Positions 9,048 through 20,600 of a DNA stretch of 64,000 bases are shown piece by piece. A program made the translations under genes and the position numbers. The DNA comes from Synchiropus splendidus (Eukaryota; Chordata; Actinopteri; Syngnathiformes; Callionymidae): contig NC_071338.1 of the NCBI RefSeq assembly GCF_027744825.2, positions 25,744,001 to 25,808,000 of the forward strand, in the 5' to 3' direction. Every line of letters begins with the position of its first letter. Position 1 is the stretch's first letter. The notes under the pieces are model-generated. The model made no database searches. It saw only the letters and a program-made list of their open reading frames with translations, and had not been told where the DNA came from.

Positions 9048-12000
9048 CAGTCAAGTTTGTAGGGTCGATTTCACTTTAGTCACAGACCTTCAGCTCTCAC
9101 GAGAGCATATATCCTGAAGGTAAGGGCTGATGGAAGCAGTGGACATGTGACCTCCGCTGATGCCCCACACCTGTAGTTAAGCTGGACTCCGACAGAATGA
9201 AGTGAAAGGCTGCCGGCCGAGTGATAATAGAATCACGCAGTAATTAATAATGATTAATCATACAACAGCACTGCGCTCCTCAGAGATAAGGGGCAGAAAC
9301 ACAGCTCCCCTAAATGCTGGGCGGAACTACTTTACTATTACATAAAACCAATCTGAGGTTGGAGGTCAGGGGCCCAATTTAGCGCTTCGACTTGGACCGA
9401 CATGAAGCGAGGTCAAGTAGGTGCGACCTCAGGGACTTATTAGCAAAGACCATGGCAGGAAGGATTGCGCCCCGTATCAGAGTGTACAGGCCTCTACAGC
9501 ACCCCAGGGTTCAGAGGCCCCCAATGATTTACGACCTTATGACCTGCAGGATAACACCAGTAATTTTATATTGCCGGCCACTAAAATAAATGAGGTGCAC
9601 AAGAGAGAGAGACAATAATGAGCAGCAGCTTGCTGCTTCCGTAAGACAAACGTTACGTTGGCTCTTGTAATAGAGTGCGATGAGAATACTTAGATCCATG
9701 TTAGCATTAGAGAGTTCCAATGGAATATGAAAAAACATTAAAGCTGTTGCAAACATGGCGTTCAGTCACACCATGGATGGCAACGGAGATACCAACATCT
9801 GCACTCACGGGTGAATCCGCATCCACACCTGCAAGTTCGCTTCCCGTTCGGTATGAACTAAAAAAAATTCAGTTCTCTATTATTCAAGACATCAGACTTT
9901 TAAATTCAAATACACTTCAAAACAAATGCAACTGAACTATGTCCTTGTTAATGCAACCCTTTGTAAACACACCAAACTGAAACAACCTCAGCAGAAACTG
10001 AACTTGTCAGAGCATGAGGACGTATTAATACACGCCATTTACTTTCACTACATTTACCTGGCACACTCTCAAAATGCTACACGTTTTATGACAGAGACTG
10101 GGGGCCACACATATGAGATGAAAGCATGTCAAACCCTTAAATTAAATATTTTTTATTTTTAATGTTACGTTATTCGCTGTTAGGTGGCAACAGACATTTG
10201 GTCTGGGTGTCTGCATATACAGTACATGTTCGAGTTTGCCTTTCTGTCACAGACAGTTTGAGTTGATGGTAAAACTTAAGGATGTAAAATAGAATAACTG
10301 TAGTGCCGGGAGAGTCAGTCATCGTAATAACAGTAATTTTTAAGTTGTATCATTAATAGCGATGCACAGCATATCTGAAACGGTAAAACAAAAATATGGG
10401 AACCTGCGATTGTAATAAATATAAATTAATCACATTTCCTGTAATAATGCACTCAAAGTATCATGTATATATTATTTAACAGTTTTTTTTTATTTTATCA
10501 AAATGTAATTATCTCAAACACATCAGCAAACTCAATTTTGTCAGATGAAATGAAACCAGCAACACAGCAAACTAAGAATCGATTCCAACTTCATTTCATG
10601 TGTCAGAGGAGCGAGGAAGAAGCTGCATGGAGTAGAGTTAGTGAATCAGGGAGGTATTTGAGATCAGTCTTTCAGTGTCATGGACTGAGGTTAAGGATAC
10701 ATCCACACAGAAACACTACTCTTGCAAGGCAATATGTTTCCTCACTGGTTTGAAAAAAGGAGGCAGAGCCACTGAAAACGGACAAAAACCATGTGGTACA
10801 CATGCCAGGCCTCTAGGTGGCGTTGTAATGCTCTAATAATACACAAAGAAGAAGGCGCAGGTACACGGGAAGCTTTTGCGCTCGGCTAGCTCAGTTGCAG
10901 GCCAGGGACCAGTGTTTCTCATGTTGCTGAATGTTTTCAGTCGCTGCTCTGCTCAGCTGTTGTGTTCATCATCAGCACAAGGAAGCAGGACTTGGAATAG
11001 ATTTGCTCCTGGTTTGAGAAACGCTCCTGGTTTGGCTCCTCTTTAGAAATTGCCTCTGTATGTCCGCTGAATGTCTGTGTTGTTGGCAACATCATTTTCC
11101 TCCTCATTTTCATAAACAAGCGCCTGAGGACTTGGTGCTAATGTTTCTGATGGTGCCGAGTGCCATTTCCAACTCTCTGGGAGAGGGAGGAGACGGACGG
11201 GGCAGGTGAACACGTTGTCCCTCCTGGACCCGGTTTTGAAAAGCACTGGTTCCTGTGACCCGATTCATGCGGATGAAAGGCTTGTTTGACTCAGAATGAG
11301 TACATTTCCATGTGGACGGGGTGTAAGAGGGGTGGAGAAGAGAGTGCTGACCTGCCAAGATGCAAGGTTGATGGCAGCTCTGACACAAAAGCAGCAAGCA
11401 GAGAGAGAAAAGAGAAGAGTTGAAGCTGTTCAGGTTTTCATTGGGCGGGACTTGGGAAGACCAGATTAGAAACCAGTACATGAGAGGGACAGCTCATGAG
11501 GTCAGGGACGCCGGTCCATGGACGAACGAACCATGGAATTACCGTGTAGAAGGAGAGGAACTGGATGTGGTATCTCAGAAAGGTCCAGAGCTGGATTCGA
11601 ACCCTGAACCTTCTTGCTGAGAGGCAGTGCGAACTGTCGCTCCCCTGAGCCGCTAAATGCTGAATAAATGACCCAAATACAAGTCATCAGTACTTGATTC
11701 TCACAGATGATCAAGGCCACAGCTCTTGGAAAAGTTGGCTGTAACTTCTTACTGTAGGTTTAGCCGTAGATCTACTCCTCTCCAATTACATCTGCATCTT
11801 TACTGGAAGAAAACGCGTTTCAGTCACTTTAGCAAGGTCAAGACAGCTAGCCGCAGTGAATGGCTAAACAACCTTCATTCAGCAGTGAGCTGAAGGAAGC
11901 CAGCAACAGTAGTAACAGTACCAGCCATAGTAACTGACCAAACATGATGCAGGCCACCAGCTACATTATCGTTCAGACCAGAACATCATTTATCAGTAAA

Positions 12001-13559
12001 TAAACGGTAGATTTACAAGCATTTCAGGAGTCATGATGAGCGTGGTGACACCAGCGCAGCGGGCACTTCGGGCACACGCACAGTAGGATTGCTTCCATGG
12101 CAAATATCGAATCCTAAAGTCACGTTTCAGTATGGATGCTTTTCGGAGTTGCGATACTTTTGACAACTTTAACTGAAGAACTGATGTAGAATCGAACCAA
12201 CCAGCTATTTGAGATCAGGGGCCACCCAACCTTTTGAGAGTACAACCTTCTCCGAGGGTGACCTGATGGGTTACTTCCAGTTTGAAACACGCTCTTAAGT
12301 AACACTGGATAAGACACTTTTATGAATAATAAATGATATTGTTGAAGACAAATGTGAGGATCCGTCACGTCTGTGGATTGGTTTGCACAATGTCACATGT
12401 ATCATTCTACCGGTTCACAACTTCAAACTCCACCTTCACGGTCCTGGACCTAGTGGGCGAATCTCCACCACACAGACAGGAGCCGATGAATTCCGCAGAA
12501 CTTTGTGTTCCCGGTGGCGACACTGACTTGGAGGCCAACAATACGGCTGGAAACTCTTGTCGTGGCTGGCATGGATGAACATCATTGGCCCGGCCATACT
12601 CCCTCTATAAGCTTTTAATCCTCGGAAACAAATATGCGTTTGTGTACCCTCTCTGGATGGATGGATTATAGATTATCACTGCCAAACAGCGTATGATGCC
12701 AACACAGATTATAGCCGCTGTATATTGAATAAAGCAGATACCAGTGTTTGGGAGAAAATTTGGCATCATGTGCGACTTCAGAGTCATCACCACGTGGGAG
12801 TGTTTGAGGCGCTGGTGTGCGGCTGCTATTTGAGAAGATTTGTTTCCATATCTGTTTTGTGTTTAAAAGACAGTTGAGCTCTGAATAGCCATTTTCAAGC
12901 TCCGCTCCATGTTTCCGTCCTCTTCTCCTATTATTCCAGTCAAGTCAACTGTGAACTGGCTGAAAATGTATTTCCATATTCCCCCATAATTGCGGTATTG
13001 TTGAAATAAGAATTTCACCGTTCTCATGGAAACCCCTGAGTACACATCAAGCTGTGCAATTACTCAAAAAATAAAACCTGCTAATGTCAGAGTGCTGAAA
13101 ATATCAGAGCACTCACATTCCTAAAATCCAGCTGGGATGTATTATATTTTGAATTTGGCCAAGTGGATATTCACAGCTGAAAGCTCTTTAGAGAAATGAC
13201 TGACTGTCAGTCTTTTTTTTTTTTGCTTTTTTACCTCTGATGCTTTTGTCTTGCTCTGCTGTTTTTATCCACAACATTTAGAGGAACTGGAGCCTTTAAC
13301 AACGGCACCTGGAGTGGCTACATGCGGACAGGCATAAAATAAATACTGCAGAAAGATCAAAGAGATATGCATATTTCATACAAGAATGCTTCAGCAAAAC
13401 ATTCAAGACGCAATGATCTGTGCAGTATAGAACAATGTTTTGACAAAAGCCTAGTTCTCTTTTGCTTTTGGTCTTCACCACAGCCTCTTCTTTCGTCACC
13501 CATCTCTGTCATTCTCTCTCACCATAACTACCGGATTTTCACCTCAGGTTTTTGAATTT
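9048..13559. other. Intergenic, no gene seen
   Basis: This contains non-coding sequence with a moderately GC-rich stretch around 9370-9640 that lacks repeat character. A possible old DNA element lies around 10690-11330 (ATCCACACAGAAAC near the left, TTTCCATGTGGACGGGG near the right), and a tRNA-type SINE fragment at 11500-11655. No open frame resembles a known protein. Confidence 0.45.
11500..11655 (-). mobile_element. tRNA-type SINE fragment
   Basis: On the minus strand, starting near 11655, it reads GGCTCAGGGGAGCGACAG, then a CTCAGCAAGAAGG stretch and GGTTCGAATCCAGCTCTGG, continuing ACCTTTCTGAG. GGTTCGAATCC resembles an RNA polymerase III B box, and the whole matches the widespread fish repeat 'gcctcacagcaagaaggt...ggttcgaatccagctctggacctttctg'. 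The copy is diverged, with no clear poly(A) tail or target duplication. Confidence 0.5.
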
Positions 13560-13830
13560 AAATGAATGAATGAGTTTATTTCAGTTTCTTGTCATTACAT
13601 TTGACATTTCTACTGCTTACATTATATTGCGTTACTTCTGGTACATGCCTGCACGGTGTCTTCAAGCACTACACGTCTCATTTCAACAGACATTTCAGAG
13701 TACTTGAGAAGGAGCAGAGTAAAGAACAATTCTTACAATTTCTGCCTCCTTTTTCATGTATTTCCCTTGACAGATTGTCAGTTTTACATTTGTCTGTAAG
13801 TTTACTTGAATAAAGCACCATAGAAACGCG
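13560..13830 (-). mobile_element. LINE 3'-end relic (L2-like tail)
   Basis: Read on the minus strand the segment ends GAAATAAACTCATTCATTCA, the form of 3' tail seen in fish L2-type LINEs, preceded by diverged tail sequence (GGAGGCAGAAATTGTAAG). No coding part remains. The family assignment is from memory. Confidence 0.4.
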
Positions 13831-14088
13831 AGGCTTCAAGTGTCAACAGCCAGATCATTTGTCATGAGGAATCTTCCACCTCGAGTTGAATTGTTGTGGT
13901 TCACGTGTTCCACTTGATCGCTCTGCATGTCGACCGGAGCAGTCCAGTATGTGTCTCGGTACACAGCAGAAACTTTGAACTGTCAGAAATGAAAGCCACA
14001 AAAATCCTTTCGATGCACTTGTCACTTACCTCATGAGGACCAGCTAAATACAGGATGAGGGCAGCATGTGGCCCCTGGGCCACACTTT

Positions 14089-14127
14089 GTGATGCTAACA
14101 AACCTGCTAATGTCCTTTCTCCAACTT
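14089..14127 (+). repeat. Short direct repeat, copy 1
   Basis: TGATGCTAACAAACCTGCTA followed by a TGTCCTTTCTCCAAC stretch recurs almost exactly at 17795-17831, 3.7 kb downstream in the same orientation. Both lie at the edges of different repeats, so it may be a piece of one dispersed family. Confidence 0.6.
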
Positions 14128-14194
14128 TGAGTGTAACAGTACAGTGCAGCGGTGTGTAACAGTATAACCACTAATTATGTAGTACTCATGATCG

Positions 14195-14620
14195 GTCTTA
14201 GGCTGTGTCCCATTTCTCACCCAAACACTCATTTTTGGCCCTAACACTGGGTTTTGCGTGTTCACGTGTTAGTGTAGTGTGTCCCAATACTCTAAAACTG
14301 AGGGCACTCACCGTTATGATCCCTTCAAACCGAGGAGGCTCCGGAGCTGACTTAAAACAAAGTGGGAACATGAAGTGTGGATAGATTTCCAGGATACCAA
14401 AGTACAAGTAGTTGGACAACAGGGACATTTTAGTAACTAGGGATACTCTTCTGTTTGTTTACTTTCTCTGGTAACATACGTTAGCGACTCAAATGGTCTA
14501 CTGCGTCTGACAACATGAACAATACAACATGTATGTTCAACAGTATGGCTTTATTTCTTCGTAACAAACAACGGTCGACTGGCATCCGTTAACGTTAACA
14601 TCGTCATACCTCCATACCTA
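14195..14620 (+). repeat. Dispersed repeat, copy B1
   Basis: Starts around GGCTGTGTCCCATTTCTCAC. The middle part (GATCCCTTCAAACCGAGG, CAGGATACCAAAG, ATTTTAGTAAC, TTGTTTACTTTCTCTG) is matched in the same order and orientation by 48500-48760. It looks like a non-autonomous DNA element family of fish; no transposase is visible. Confidence 0.6.
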
Positions 14621-16370
14621 CCTGATCCACTAGAGGGGCCACAGTGGGAGCAGGTTTTTGTTCCTAACTAACCAGGAGGAAACCCACACACCAGTAAGGA
14701 GTCTGTTTGTCAGACTGGTGCTGCTTGTTTCAGCTGACTCCTGATTGGTTAACACCCACTGGAGCTAATTTTCTTGGTCTCAATACTCTCCAGTCTCTAT
14801 ACTGTCTTGGTCTCAGTTGGCTTGGTCCGCACTACAACACGAATAACACTAAGTCACACCTATTGATATTGCTATTCCACTGAATGGCTGTTTTGCCTGC
14901 TGTCCTGACCCACTTGTTCATATGGGCCAGTAGTACTGAAGCTCCAGGTTGCTACAGCAGGCTGTAATCGCCCCATTCTGAACCACTGAGAGTGCAGTTA
15001 GGGTTTAGTACAGAATGCCCTGCAACTGCTGGAGACAGAATCCTAGTGTAGTAAAACCTTGTGCTGAAGTAAAGCCCTTACATGTTCTGTGATTTCATCT
15101 GTTCGTAAAATCCAATGGAAATGTCCAGTGAGTCAGTTCCTGGACTGGGGGTGGGGGGGGAGGGACTAGAGAGCCAAGTGCCTCCACAGTCCCAGTTGTT
15201 GTATTACCCCTTTCAGCAGTCTAATTATTGCATTGTCAATACTATATAAAACACAGTGGTATGGAATAATTACCTTCCTTTTCTGCATGATTCTCAGAGA
15301 CAAGGCTGCTGCTGGTCTTCTCTGGTGTTTCCAGAATAAATGGGATTCTGTTGAAAGCGTGGCCTTTGCGATTATTATGCTAACAGCAAAATATAACATT
15401 GACTTTTATAAGAATGTTCATGCTCCTCGAGCGGAGTGTGGAATAGATTCACATACAAGGCAATCAGTGCACCTTCTCCAAACAAAATTACTTTTTAGAA
15501 ACAGAAATCGTTTTCTTTCTCTATTCATGCAAGTGATTTGTTGCGCAATGTCACCTTACTCAACAGTGGCGGTGCAGGTTCAGATCACCCCCCACCACTC
15601 TTCGCTCTGCCTCTATCTAAATCAGTCAATTTATTTCCAAATTGCATGTCGAGTGTAGGAGCAACGGCTTATGGCTCTTTATTAAATCAATGCTCTTCTA
15701 TGGTATGTATTTTTAGAAGGTTTAATTTTTCCCCGCTTTTTGGTGATATTGGATGTCATGAAGGACACACGGTCGCAAATTTATAGCTGCTATATTTAAG
15801 GAAGAAATACTGTCGTGAAAACTGACGCAGGGAGGTGAATGGGTTTGAAATGTGCTTCACAATAGTGGCGGGACCTTGACTCTCCCACGGTTATGTTTCC
15901 TCGCCATTGTTTATTTGCATCAGAAAGACGAGGCGGTTTCATGATCAAGGCTGGTGATTTGGAGTCAACTTTCTGATCAATCATAATGGAAACATATTTT
16001 TGAAGGAAGGTGTTCTGTATTTGAGGTAAATTTTAACTGTAGACAGTGTAACTTTGTCTGGACGACCCACCGGGCCTCACTGTGGCCCACATGACGCCCA
16101 ACTCCTTTGCTGCATTGGGGACGAGTCGACTGTTGTTCATCATGGCAGTGAATGGTTGTTGTGGAGAGTCCAGTGTCACTGCAGGTCTCTGTCTTTATGA
16201 TTTCAAATGTGGGGACGGTAGATGTTCAGGAGCCATTTTATCAAGTTTACAAAGCATTGTGTAAACTTTACACTTTACAGCCCATGTCCCCTTAAATATT
16301 GGTCACAGACAGAACCCTCACCGCCTGAACAGGGAGGCAGAAAACATGTGCACAGATATGCAGATTTTAG

Positions 16371-17290
16371 CCCATCCATCCATCCATCCATCCATCCATC
16401 CATCCATCCATCCATCCATCCATCATCCATCCATCTATCCATCATCCATCCATCCATCTATCCATCATCCATCCATCTATCCATCATCCATCCATCCATC
16501 CATCCATCTATCCATCATCCATCCATCCATCCATCATCCATCCATCCATCATCCATCCATCTATCCATCATCCATCCATCCATCCATCATCCATCCATCC
16601 ATCATCCATCCATCTATCCATCATCCATCCTTCCATCCATCCATCCATCCATCCATCATCCATCCATCTATCCATCTATCCATCATCCATCCATCCATCT
16701 ATCCATCATCCATCCATCCATCCATCCATCCATCTATCCATCACCCATCCATCCATCCATCTATCCATCCATCCATCATCCATCCTTCCATCATCCATCC
16801 ATCCATCCATCATCATCCATCCATCTATCCATCATCCATCCATCCATCTATCCATCATCCATCCATCCATCTATCCATCATCCATCCTTCCATCCATCCA
16901 TCCACCCATCCATCATCCATCCATCCATCATCTATCCATCCATCCACCCATCCATCATCCATCCATCTATCCTTCCATCCATCCATCCATCCATCCATCC
17001 ATCCATCTATCCATCACCCATCCATCCATCCATCTATCCATCCATCCATCATCCATCCTTCCATCATCCATCCATCCATCCATCATCATCCATCCATCTA
17101 TCCATCATCCATCCATCCATCTATCCATCATCCATCCATCCATCTATCCATCATCCATCCTTCCATCCATCCATCCACCCATCCATCATCCATCCATCCA
17201 TCATCTATCCATCCATCCACCCATCCATCATCCATCCATCTATCCTTCCATCCATCCATCCACCCATCCATCCATCCACCCATCCATCCC
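16371..17290. repeat. (CATC)n satellite with 273-bp higher-order unit
   Basis: This is a 0.92-kb run of CATC with regular CATCATCC, CTATCC, CTTCC and CACCC variants. Landmarks repeat exactly 273 bp apart: CACCCATCC at 16742 and 17015, CATCATCATCC at 16808 and 17081. So a block of at least about 250 bp is tandemly duplicated. Because 273 is a multiple of three, it gives a false 418-codon Ser/His/Pro/Ile frame. On the minus strand it is a GGAT repeat directly following the LINE end at 17291-17611, so it probably grew from that element's 3' tail. Confidence 0.95.
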
Positions 17291-17611
17291 CAATGCTTAG
17301 CCGTTGGGCAGCAGCTTCAAAAGGTCATGCCAAACGGCAAACTCCCTTCTCCGGGGCAACATCCACCTGCTCTGATTGGTCCTGGGTCAACCCCTCAGTG
17401 TCCTCCCAGCTGGTCCATCCTGAAACACCTACAACGGAGGCCTCTAGGGGGCATCCTCATGAGAACCACCAGAGCTGACTGCGCTCAACGCGGAGAATCA
17501 GCTGCTCTACTCCGAGTCCCTCCCGAGTGACAGACCTCCTCACCTTATCTCTAAGGGAGATGCCTGCCACCCGTTGGAGAAAACTCATTTCACCCGCTTG
17601 TAACCTGGGCC
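17291..17611 (-). mobile_element. LINE ORF2 3' end, diverged, minus strand
   Basis: Read on the minus strand it begins GAAATGAGTTTTCTCCAACG, continues TCCCTTAGAGATAAGGTGAG and CTCGGAGTAGAGC, and reaches CTGCTGCCCAACGGCTAAGC before the GGATGG tail. This is the order found in the C-terminal part of a common fish non-LTR retrotransposon ORF2, also present at 25506-25785. Indels and substitutions have broken the frame. It is a truncated, inactive copy. Confidence 0.75.
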
Positions 17612-20600
17612 TATCCATAGGTTAAAAATACAAAAAACCATAAGCTCAGTACCTTCAATGTCAAGTCCAGTTTTAACGTTTTTTACAGTGATTTAATCAA
17701 ACTATGTAAAACATGCATCCTGTACCTTTCCCCTCACAGCAACCCCTGACCACCTCTTTGGGAACCACTGGTGTCAGCCAAATCGGATTAGCTGTGATGC
17801 TAACAAACCTGCTAGTGTCCTTTCTCCAACCATTTTAATGTCAATTCAAGTGTTATTTCTTCACAAGCCTCACAAGTTAAACCATATTTCATATAAGATG
17901 TGTGAAGTGAAATTCTGCTGAATTGATCGTCGCATTGTGTTTGTCAGAAGGTTAGAAAACACAGAGGAAAACAATAGATTCGGTGAAAAAAAAACAGCGT
18001 GTCTCCCCGATGTCTTTGCGGCAACTTCCGATGCCCTTTAGCGCTAATAGCAGCTAATGATTGGTGCTCAGTGGAAAAGAGATTCATTTTGAATTATTAA
18101 CAAGTTAACTTTGTAGTGGAGGCACTTTATCCCCGAGGACAAACAGCCCAAATGTTTGCAAAATATAATTAAGCCGAGGCATCTTTAAATGTCATTGCTG
18201 TCTGTGCCATGTTTCAAATTGTTCTGCATCAACAGAATTTAACGAGATGGCGAAGGAATCCATTTCCTGCAAGTGTGTGATAAGCCACACGTACAGTCGA
18301 GCACTTTCATTGATTGCCAAAATAAAGCATTTTGTATGCAAATGGGGGGGATGGGGTGGCTAAGCTGATTCAGCCTCATGGACACCAAATAAAGGTCTTT
18401 ACAATTAATACTTTTACATGCTATCCATTGAAAATTTCATCTCCCATTTAATGGCCCTAAAACGTTTACACTTGCCCAGAAATGAGGGGGTGGGGTGGTG
18501 GTGGGGGGGGACGACACTGTGTTCCAATGGATTAATGTGAAAGCCAACAAATAAATAAAGCCCTCCCTTCCTCCCCTTTGGTGTTGGTCCCTTTCCCGCC
18601 GTCTCCAGCTCCCGCACATTCTGGATTAACAGATAATCTTTGAACACTAAGGAAGGCCTGCTAACCCCGAGAGGGTGGGATGATGGGAGCAAAAGAGAGT
18701 CCGGGAACGGAGGCCGATCTGCATTGTTTGAAACTCATTTCCTTACCCTCTTCTTCTTCTTCTCATGGTGCCGCTTCTGTGGTGGGGAACCTTGACCTCT
18801 TGTATCTTGGCCCTTACAGGCGACCCAGCTCAGTGGGCAGCAATAGTCAACCTGACTCTGTGCAGTTGCTGACACAAAGAATATCGATATGTCTGAGGTT
18901 TGGATTCTGAACTGCTCTTGTGAAGACACAGCTGGAAATGTCTGGTTTGCTACTAGATCATCACTCACTTCCAAGAGACTCATCACAAAAGGATCCAGAA
19001 ACAGCTTCAGGAAGAAGGTAGAAGCAAACGTGAGCTGTGACAGAAGGACAAACGCAAAGGAGGCAAAGTGTTTGTTGACCAGATGATGTGTTGCTGTACA
19101 AACAGTAACCTTTTAACAGCAAGAGCTTGTGATTTTAGGACGGAATTGTTGTCCTCTTGTCTTCGGAATTTGCTGTCTCCTTTCAGCATTTCCAAGGTTT
19201 GCGACAGCACATCGGCCTCCTCCACCATCACTAAGGTGCCATTTTCACTTGGACGAAAGCCACCGAATCTGACACACCTGATACCAGCTGTGTTTTGTGT
19301 CTCATGATTTTGATTGTTAGTCTTCACAAGAAGACTGGAAGACATGATTTGTTGGTTTAAAGAGACAACATTACCACCATGTTAGCAACTGTTAGGACGC
19401 ATTGTTGCTAAGTGAGTTGACGCCCACACTGTTGAGCTAAAGCGCGACTCTTTAGATTCTCCACATCAATCATTCGTGTGATACATAGACAGCACAATCT
19501 GCAGAATATTTAATTTTATTCAGACACTTGCGAGTTTATTCCCTGCCAAAGGAAGCGTGTTGACGATGAAGACAGCTCCATGGCGGTGATGCCATTGAAC
19601 CATCGCTCTGACGCGCTGATTCTGGACCTCTGAAGTTAAACTAGTTAGTCAGTCATGATCGCTGTCTACAGCGCTCAATATAACAGTCTGAAACGGCTCC
19701 TTGCTGCCTGTCAGCTTCGATCGCTCTTTCTCTACGGTCAAGGACTGAAGAGCTCACGGCGCCACCCCTCGTCTCGGAGGTGCCCTACTCATAGCTCAAT
19801 TTTAAATACACTGCATGTAAACCGAGAGACCATAACACACTCAGACTTGGCTGCTTTATCGAGCTACTGCCTTAGTCGAACCACAGTCATAGAGACAAAG
19901 CTTCACAAATGTTGGCATGCAACCCTAACATTGAATTTAACATGAGAGCGGATGTCCTTGACTGGTGTGTTGGAGCTTCAAATAACATCTGTGTTTGTGT
20001 CGGACTTGACTTTTGTCCGAAGCCGCCATCCTTGTCCCGGTAAAGGTCACATGTAAAATCAATCTATGAACAAGCTGAGACGGAGTAAATGCATCCAACA
20101 TGTTCAAGTGGAGAATACAAAGTGAGTGGTGCTCAAGTCGGACTGATCTAGCGCTACACAATTCTCCCCTCTCCTCATCTGCCACATTTGCTGCCGAACC
20201 TTTCCAACAAGGCTCAGTATTGAAGTCGTCATCGCTAATATCTAGATATGTACATTAGGCTTTCAGTTAAATCATGTTTCACCTCCTACTGAGTTTCCTG
20301 ATCCCACGTTACGTAGTGCGTCACTGGAATGTCCAACCATCACATTCTTTATGCTAAGGCATCACAAGGCGAATCTTTTCAAGTGGATTTTGCCGTCCAA
20401 TGTTGATGTGGAAGTCAACATTCTGTGTTTCGTCTTGATGCATAGGTGTTTCATTGGAGTCAAACGTTTTCCGTCCCGCATGATGTTCCTGAAAAAGGGG
20501 TGAGGACGCGTGGGGGACTCACTACTTCAGGTGGGATGATATCTAAATGGACACTTTATTCAGGGTAGGTAGCACCGTGAGTGAAATGCTAAGAGACATT

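Larger units (their letters stand above)
13831..16370. other. Intergenic, repeat-rich, no gene seen
   Basis: This includes a hAT-type GGGCCACACTTTG fragment (about 14065-14095), a dispersed repeat copy at 14195-14620, and a repeat-like stretch with GCAGGTTTTTGTTCC at about 14650. A 141-codon plus-strand frame at 15233-15658 has no domain or motif. Confidence 0.45.

Noticed and set aside
11580..11620. Possible tRNA gene because of GGTTCGAATCC
   Set aside because: No cloverleaf with acceptor and anticodon stems could be built around it; the surrounding wording matches a tRNA-type SINE fragment.
14640..14830. Repeat-like stretch with GCAGGTTTTTGTTCC
   Set aside because: It resembles a widespread vertebrate repeat, but I could not find paired ends or a second copy in the window to define it.
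16222..17530. Two 390-420-codon Ser/His/Pro/Ile-rich open frames on the plus strand
   Set aside because: They are translations of the CATC satellite. The unit variants keep the frame open because the higher-order period is a multiple of three; there is no start context, domain or exon signal.
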